NCBI RefSeq assembly: GCF_008806595.1
Contig: NZ_VZRB01000008.1
Location: 84,816-148,815, forward strand
DNA from: Streptomyces luteolifulvus
Lineage (GTDB): Bacteria > Actinomycetota > Actinomycetes > Streptomycetales > Streptomycetaceae
Reading direction: 5' to 3'
Length of the DNA stretch: 64,000 nucleotides
The position numbers were made by a program, and so were the translations under genes. Below the pieces are notes generated by a model. It made no database searches, was not told the origin of the DNA, and worked only from the letters and a program-made list of their open reading frames with translations. Of the stretch, positions 59,555-64,000 are shown piece after piece. Positions within the stretch are counted from its first letter, which is position 1. Each line of letters starts with the position of its first letter.

Positions 59555-60297
59555 AGCTCACCCTGCGCGTCTGGCGGCAGAAGAACGCCGACGCCGAAGG
59601 CGCCATGTCCACGTACGAGGTGGACGGGATCTCCTCCGACATGTCGTTCCTGGAGATGCTCGACACCCTCAACGAGGAGCTCATCCTCGAGGGCGAGGAC
59701 CCGGTCGCCTTCGACCACGACTGCCGCGAGGGCATCTGCGGCGCGTGTTCGCTCGTGATCAACGGCGACGCCCACGGGCCGGAGCGCACCACCACCTGCC
59801 AGCTGCACATGCGGTCCTTCGCGGACGGCGACACGATCGACATCGAGCCGTGGCGGGCGTCGGCGTTCCCGGTGATCAAGGACCTGGTCGTCGACCGGTC
59901 TGCGCTCGACCGGATCATCCAGGCGGGCGGGTACATCACCGCGCCGACCGGTGCCGCGCCGGAGGCACATGCGGCGCCGGTGCCGAAACCGGACGCAGAC
60001 TTCGCGTTCGAACACGCGGAGTGCATCGGGTGCGGCGCGTGTGTCGCCGCGTGCCCGAACGGGGCGGCGATGCTGTTCACTTCCGCCAAGGTGAACCATC
60101 TGAACGTGCTGCCGCAGGGGGCGCCCGAGCGGGAGACGCGGGTGCTGGACATGGTGGCGCAGATGGACGAGGAGGGGTTCGGGGGGTGCACGCTCACGGG
60201 CGAGTGTGCGACGGCCTGCCCGAAGGGGATTCCGCTTGTGTCGATCACCGGTATGAACAGGGAGTGGCTGCGGGCTGTGCGGAAGGGGAAGCGGTAG
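59551..60297 (+). CDS. sdhB: Succinate dehydrogenase iron-sulfur subunit SdhB
   Basis: A 248-residue subunit carrying three clusters. The [2Fe-2S] ligands are Cys58, Cys63, Cys66 and Cys83 ([17 protein letters not shown]); the [4Fe-4S] and [3Fe-4S] ligands are in [15 protein letters not shown] and [12 protein letters not shown]. It relays electrons from FAD to the cytochrome b anchor. The ATG overlaps the sdhA stop (ATGA). Confidence 0.96.
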
Positions 60298-60406
60298 CGC
60301 GGGGGCGGTGAGGTCGTCTTCGGGGCGCGGTGTGAAGGTGACCGTGCCGTTCAACAACCTCACATCCCGGCTCCTGCTGCAGGTCACGCCCCGGCCAGAC
60401 GGCATC

Positions 60407-60450
60407 GGAAGAACAGGTACGCGCAGGCCGCACGACCGGCCTGTTCTTCC
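60407..60450 (+). terminator. Hairpin after sdhB
   Basis: GGAAGAACAGG and CCTGTTCTTCC form an 11-bp stem (60407-60417 with 60440-60450) with a GC-rich 22-base loop. It lies between sdhB and the ols genes. No T-run is seen, so termination may be partial, giving some read-through. Confidence 0.55.
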
Positions 60451-60488
60451 CCGCTCAGGCCTGACCGGCCCGTGACCTGGAGAGAGCC

Positions 60489-61259
60489 ATGACCGCCGTA
60501 TCCGCCCTGGACGTCCCGCCCCAGTCCGCGGTCCCCTCCCGCTACACCGTCGGCCTCGCCCGCGACGAGGCCGATGTGCGTGCCGCGCAGCGGCTGCGGC
60601 ACGAGGTGTTCGCCGGGGAGATGGGCGCCCTGCTGTCCACCTCGCAGCCCGGGCTGGACGTCGACGCCTTCGACGCGTACTGCGACCACCTGCTCGTCCG
60701 GGACACCGCCACCGGGCAGGTGGTCGGCACCTATCGGCTGCTGCCGCCCGAGCGGGCCGCGGTCGCCGGACGACTCTACTCCGAGGGCGAGTTCGCCATC
60801 GGAGCGCTCGACGGGATCCGGCCCGGCCTGGTCGAGGTCGGCCGCTCCTGTGTGCACCCCGACCACCGCGACGGTGCCGTCATCGGACTCATCTGGGCCG
60901 GCATCGCCCGCTACATGGTCGACCACGGCCACGAGTGGCTCGCCGGCTGCTGCTCCGTCCCGCTCGCCGACGGCGGCGCCCTGGCGGCCGCCGCCTGGGA
61001 CCGGGTGCGGGCCAGGAACCTGGCTCCGGAGGAGTACCGCGTACGGCCGCTGCTGCCCTGGAGCGCGGAGGGCGTGGCCCGTCCGGCCCGGGCCGAACTC
61101 CCCCCGCTGCTGCGCGGCTACCTCCGCCTGGGTGCCTGGGTGTGCGGGGAGCCCGCCCACGACCCGGACTTCGGGGTCGCGGACCTGTACGTCCTGCTGT
61201 CGATGCGCCGGGTCAACCCGCGCTATCTGCGGCACTTCCTCTCCCTCGTCCCGGCCTGA
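60489..61259 (+). CDS. olsB: GNAT-type N-acyltransferase, OlsB-like (ornithine lipid, first step)
   Basis: A 256-residue member of the acyl-homoserine-lactone-synthase/OlsB branch of GNAT enzymes. RLRHEVFAGEMGALL, DAYCDHLLVRD and VEVGRSCVHPDHRDG match ornithine N-acyltransferases, which add a 3-hydroxyacyl chain to ornithine. Its stop overlaps the next start (TGATG), and the next gene is the expected OlsA partner. ATG at 60489 with GGAGAG upstream. Confidence 0.85.
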   Translation: MTAVSALDVPPQSAVPSRYTVGLARDEADVRAAQRLRHEVFAGEMGALLSTSQPGLDVDAFDAYCDHLLVRDTATGQVVGTYRLLPPERAAVAGRLYSEGEFAIGALDGIRPGLVEVGRSCVHPDHRDGAVIGLIWAGIARYMVDHGHEWLAGCCSVPLADGGALAAAAWDRVRARNLAPEEYRVRPLLPWSAEGVARPARAELPPLLRGYLRLGAWVCGEPAHDPDFGVADLYVLLSMRRVNPRYLRHFLSLVPA

Positions 61260-62068
61260 TGAGCGTCTGGCTGCCCACCGCGCCCTGCACCCCCGGGGCG
61301 TGTGTGGAGCCGACGGGGTCGGCCACCGCCGTACCGCGTGCCGTGCTGCGGCTGGCGGCGGTCACCCTCCTCATGCTCGCCGGGGTCCTCCTGTCGCCGC
61401 TCGGCCGGCACCTGCCCACCGGCCTGGTGCGGCAGTGGAGCCGGGCCGTCGTGCGGGCCGCGGGGGTGCGGGTGCGCATCACCGGGAGCGCCGCGCCCAC
61501 CGGCGGACTGCTGCTGGTCGCCAACCACATCTCATGGCTGGACATCCCGTTGCTGGCCGCCGTACGCCCCGCCCGGATGCTCGCCAAGACCGAGATCCGG
61601 CAGTGGCCCGTGGCGGGGCCGCTCGCCGCCCGTGGTGGTGTCCTGTTCATCGACCGCGACCGCCTGCGCGCACTGCCGGACACGGTCGCCCGAATCGCAC
61701 AGGTACTGCGCGACGGACAGGCGGTCGCGGTCTTCCCCGAGGGCAGCACCTGGTGCGGCCGCGCCCAGGGCACCTTCCGCAGGGCCGTCTTCCAGGCCGC
61801 GCTGGATGCGGGAGTCCCGGTCCAGCCGGTGCGCCTGCGCTACCGGATCGCCGGGGGAACGGCCACCACCGCGCCCGCCTTCGTCGGCGAGGACACACTG
61901 CTCGCCTCGCTGTGGCGGGTGGCGTCGGCCCGCGGGGTGGTGGCCGAGGTCGAGGTACGGGGCGCGATCGCTCCGGGCACACACCCCGACCGCCGCTCAC
62001 TGGCCAGGGCGGCCCAGCCGGTCACCCCCGGCAGCGGCGACGGCCGGGAGGGGATCTGCGGCCCGTAG
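61259..62068 (+). CDS. olsA: Lysophospholipid-type O-acyltransferase, OlsA-like
   Basis: A 269-residue membrane-bound acyltransferase that should add the second acyl chain to lyso-ornithine lipid. The PlsC motif NHISWLD (His/Asp catalytic pair) follows one N-terminal membrane helix (VTLLMLAGVLLSPLG). FPEGSTW is the second conserved block. It is coupled to the OlsB-like gene (TGATG). The last 72 bases overlap the convergent LLM oxidoreductase gene. Confidence 0.85.
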   Translation: MSVWLPTAPCTPGACVEPTGSATAVPRAVLRLAAVTLLMLAGVLLSPLGRHLPTGLVRQWSRAVVRAAGVRVRITGSAAPTGGLLLVANHISWLDIPLLAAVRPARMLAKTEIRQWPVAGPLAARGGVLFIDRDRLRALPDTVARIAQVLRDGQAVAVFPEGSTWCGRAQGTFRRAVFQAALDAGVPVQPVRLRYRIAGGTATTAPAFVGEDTLLASLWRVASARGVVAEVEVRGAIAPGTHPDRRSLARAAQPVTPGSGDGREGICGP

Positions 62069-63073
62069 AACTCCGGGCAGTGACCACACCCGGGCGAGGC
62101 GCCGGTAGGAGTCCAGCAGGGCGTCACGGTCGTATGTGCTGGTGGTGACCAGGACCTCCTGCGCGCCCGTCTCCTTCAGCACCCTCTCCAGCTCGTCGGC
62201 GACCTGCTCCTCGGTGCCGGCGATGTGCCCGGTGAGGCCGGACTCGTAGAAGCCGCGCTCCTTGCCGCTCATCGTGAGCGTCTCGACGCGCTCGGCGGGC
62301 GGCAGCGGCGGGAACGTGCCGTGCGTGCGCGCGTACGCCATCGACCAGGCCTCCGGGACGAGCAGCCGCCGAGCCTCGTCGGGCGTCGCGGCCACCGCGA
62401 CCGTGCCGGAGACGACGACGTACGGCTCCCGCGCCCAGGGGGAGGGCCGGAAGTCCGCCCGGTAGCGCTCGATGCCGCGCAGCAGCTTGCCGCGGTTCCT
62501 GAGGTCACCGATGACCATGGGCAGACCCGCCCGGGCCGCGACGGCGGCACCCTCCCCGACGGCCAGCACGAACGGCGGCACGCCGAGACCTTCGGCCGGC
62601 CGTGCGTGCACGCCCGTGCCGGATGTGCCGGAGAACCAGCCGAGCAGCTCGTCGAGTTGCGCGGCGAAGTCCTCGGCGTCGCCCCTGTCGCGCCCGAGGG
62701 CCTTGCGCACGCCGTCGGTGAAGCCGACGGAACGGCCGAGCCCCATGTCGATCCGCCCGGGAAAGAGGGACTCGAGCACCCCGAACTGCTCGGCCACGAC
62801 CAGCGGTTGGTGGTTGGGCAGCATGACACCGCCCGTGCCGACCCGGATCGTCCGCGTCGCGGCGGCCACGGCGGCGGCCAGCACGGTCGGCGCGGAACCG
62901 GCGACGCCGGGAACGCCGTGGTGCTCCGACACCCAGAACCGGTCGTAGCCGAGCCCCTCCAGCTCCTGCGCCAGCCGCACGGTGTCGCGCAGCGCCTCGG
63001 CGTTCGTACGGCCCTCGCGGGTGCGGGAACGGTCGAGGACGGAGAAGCGGGCGTCGGCAATCACGGAACTCAC
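61997..63073 (-). CDS. LLM-class flavin-dependent oxidoreductase
   Basis: A 358-residue TIM-barrel protein of the luciferase-like monooxygenase superfamily. YDRFWVSEHHGVPGVAGSAP, TRTIRVGTGGVMLPNHQPLVV and ERVEQFGVLE-type segments (here VVAEQFGVLESLFPGRID) match the F420/FMN-type members in actinobacteria. Substrate unknown. The GTG at 63073 has no clear ribosome site. Its 3' end overlaps the olsA-like gene by 72 bases. Confidence 0.9.
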   Translation of the reverse strand: MSSVIADARFSVLDRSRTREGRTNAEALRDTVRLAQELEGLGYDRFWVSEHHGVPGVAGSAPTVLAAAVAAATRTIRVGTGGVMLPNHQPLVVAEQFGVLESLFPGRIDMGLGRSVGFTDGVRKALGRDRGDAEDFAAQLDELLGWFSGTSGTGVHARPAEGLGVPPFVLAVGEGAAVAARAGLPMVIGDLRNRGKLLRGIERYRADFRPSPWAREPYVVVSGTVAVAATPDEARRLLVPEAWSMAYARTHGTFPPLPPAERVETLTMSGKERGFYESGLTGHIAGTEEQVADELERVLKETGAQEVLVTTSTYDRDALLDSYRRLARVWSLPGVLRAADPLPAVAAAGGDRLGRPGQ

Positions 63074-63224
63074 ACCGGGTTCAACACCTGGGCCGGCGAG
63101 GCATTCCCGGCGCCGCCCCCGCCGAAAAGCAGGTGACCGCGATCGCGCAGGTCACCACAATGGAGCAAGCCCGCATGGCGGCCGCACACATCCACCACGC
63201 CCAGCCCGAGGAAGGCGGCCGACC

Positions 63225-63920
63225 GTGACCGTCCCGAACGTCCTGCTGTCCGGAATCGTCGGTTCGACCGCGTACGGGCTCGCCCACGAGGGCTCCGACA
63301 TCGACCGCCTCGGTCTGTTTGCCTCGCCCACCGAGAGCCTCCTCGGCCTGCACACGCCGAAGGAGTCCCATGTCACCACGGCCCCGGACCGCACCCTGCA
63401 CGAGGCCGCGAAGTGGTGCCGCCTCGCCCTGGGCGGCAACCCGACCGCCATGGAGCTGGTATGGCTGCCGGACGAGCTGTACGAGGTCCGCACACCGCTC
63501 GGCGACGAGCTGATCGGCATCCGCACCTCGTTCCTGTGCGCCAAGCGGGTCCGGGACGCCTACCTCGGCTATGCCACCCAGCAGTTCCGTCGGCTGGAGG
63601 CCCGCGGCGACCGCTCCTTCTCCGCGGACACACGCAAGCGCACCGCGAAACACGCACGGCATCTGAAGCGGCTGTGCCACCAGGGTCTGGAGCTGTACAC
63701 CACCGGCCGGATCACCCTCCGCGTGGAGAACCCCGAGGAGTACCACGCCTTCGGCGAACGCGTCGCCGCCGACCCGTCGGCCGCCGGGCCCGTGCTCGGC
63801 CACTACGAATCCGCCTTCGACGACAGCCGCACCGCACTGCCGGACCGGCCCGACGAGGCGGCCGTGGAGGCGTGGCTGCGGCGGGTGCGGGCGCACTTCT
63901 ACCGTCCGGCGCCCGTCTAG
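63225..63920 (+). CDS. MNT-type nucleotidyltransferase-superfamily protein
   Basis: A 231-residue protein with the pol-beta fold nucleotidyltransferase motif GSTAYGLAHEGSDIDRLGLF near residues 13-32 (GS, then the D-x-D metal pair), and the helical rest with ESHVTTAP and KWCRLALGGNP. The long helical C-terminal part and lack of an antitoxin-like partner suggest a stand-alone enzyme of unknown substrate. The GTG at 63225 overlaps the stop of a 22-codon frame (63160-63228, GTGA). The right edge of the window follows. Confidence 0.85.
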   Translation: MTVPNVLLSGIVGSTAYGLAHEGSDIDRLGLFASPTESLLGLHTPKESHVTTAPDRTLHEAAKWCRLALGGNPTAMELVWLPDELYEVRTPLGDELIGIRTSFLCAKRVRDAYLGYATQQFRRLEARGDRSFSADTRKRTAKHARHLKRLCHQGLELYTTGRITLRVENPEEYHAFGERVAADPSAAGPVLGHYESAFDDSRTALPDRPDEAAVEAWLRRVRAHFYRPAPV

Positions 63921-64000
63921 GTCCTGTCGTCGAACTCCCGTCGTCCGCCCGACGGGGGGTGGTCGCAAGCACCGAGGGTGGGGGGGTGTCCCGCACCACC

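Overview
The window is a high-GC actinobacterial chromosome segment, almost certainly Streptomyces. It has strong GC bias at third codon positions, many GTG starts, Tat/lipoprotein secreted proteins, an ECF sigma/anti-sigma pair, a SpoIIE-type phosphatase, a DUF574 methyltransferase and a PAS-GGDEF-EAL protein resembling RmdA. No rRNA, tRNA, phage, insertion sequence or CRISPR was seen.

Layout. 1-9 kb: the 5' part of metE behind a cobalamin riboswitch (minus strand), a VOC protein, an accessory pstSCAB phosphate-uptake operon, panD, and 6-phosphogluconate dehydrogenase ending in a good intrinsic terminator. 9-18 kb: a three-domain cell-wall hydrolase (Rpf-LysM-M23), a DMT permease, a FhuF-type iron-sulfur protein, then carbon-storage genes in one direction (glgA, glgC, a wax ester synthase/DGAT) and an unusual SDR protein with a zinc ribbon. 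18-20 kb: a decaying patch with a broken SDR gene, G11/C16 homopolymers and a degenerate HD-domain protein. 20-23 kb: a 57-residue peptide gene, a GNAT, an amidase and a lipoprotein hydrolase.

23-34 kb is the most coherent system: a LacI regulator, an ABC sugar importer, a GH5-like beta-mannosidase candidate without signal peptide, a Tat-exported GH85 endo-beta-N-acetylglucosaminidase and a cytoplasmic GH38 alpha-mannosidase. Together they read as an N-glycan (high-mannose) harvesting locus: cut outside, import, trim alpha-mannose inside, then split Man-beta-GlcNAc.

34-47 kb holds a lipase-maturation-factor homologue, a PAS-GAF-SpoIIE-ATPase regulator, a Fpg/Nei DNA glycosylase, an ECF sigma/anti-sigma operon, a CapA-like protein, a universal stress protein and the fusion protein LysX. 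46-51 kb is an envelope region with a polysaccharide deacetylase, a class F sortase and several signal-peptide/C-terminal-TM proteins, plus an SDR remnant. 51-56 kb has a repeat lipoprotein and a translationally coupled methyltransferase-RmdA-like-NTF2 trio. 56-62 kb has a LysR gene divergent from sdhCAB, with a well-placed LysR box, followed by an olsBA-like ornithine-lipid pair. The end carries an LLM flavin oxidoreductase and a nucleotidyltransferase.
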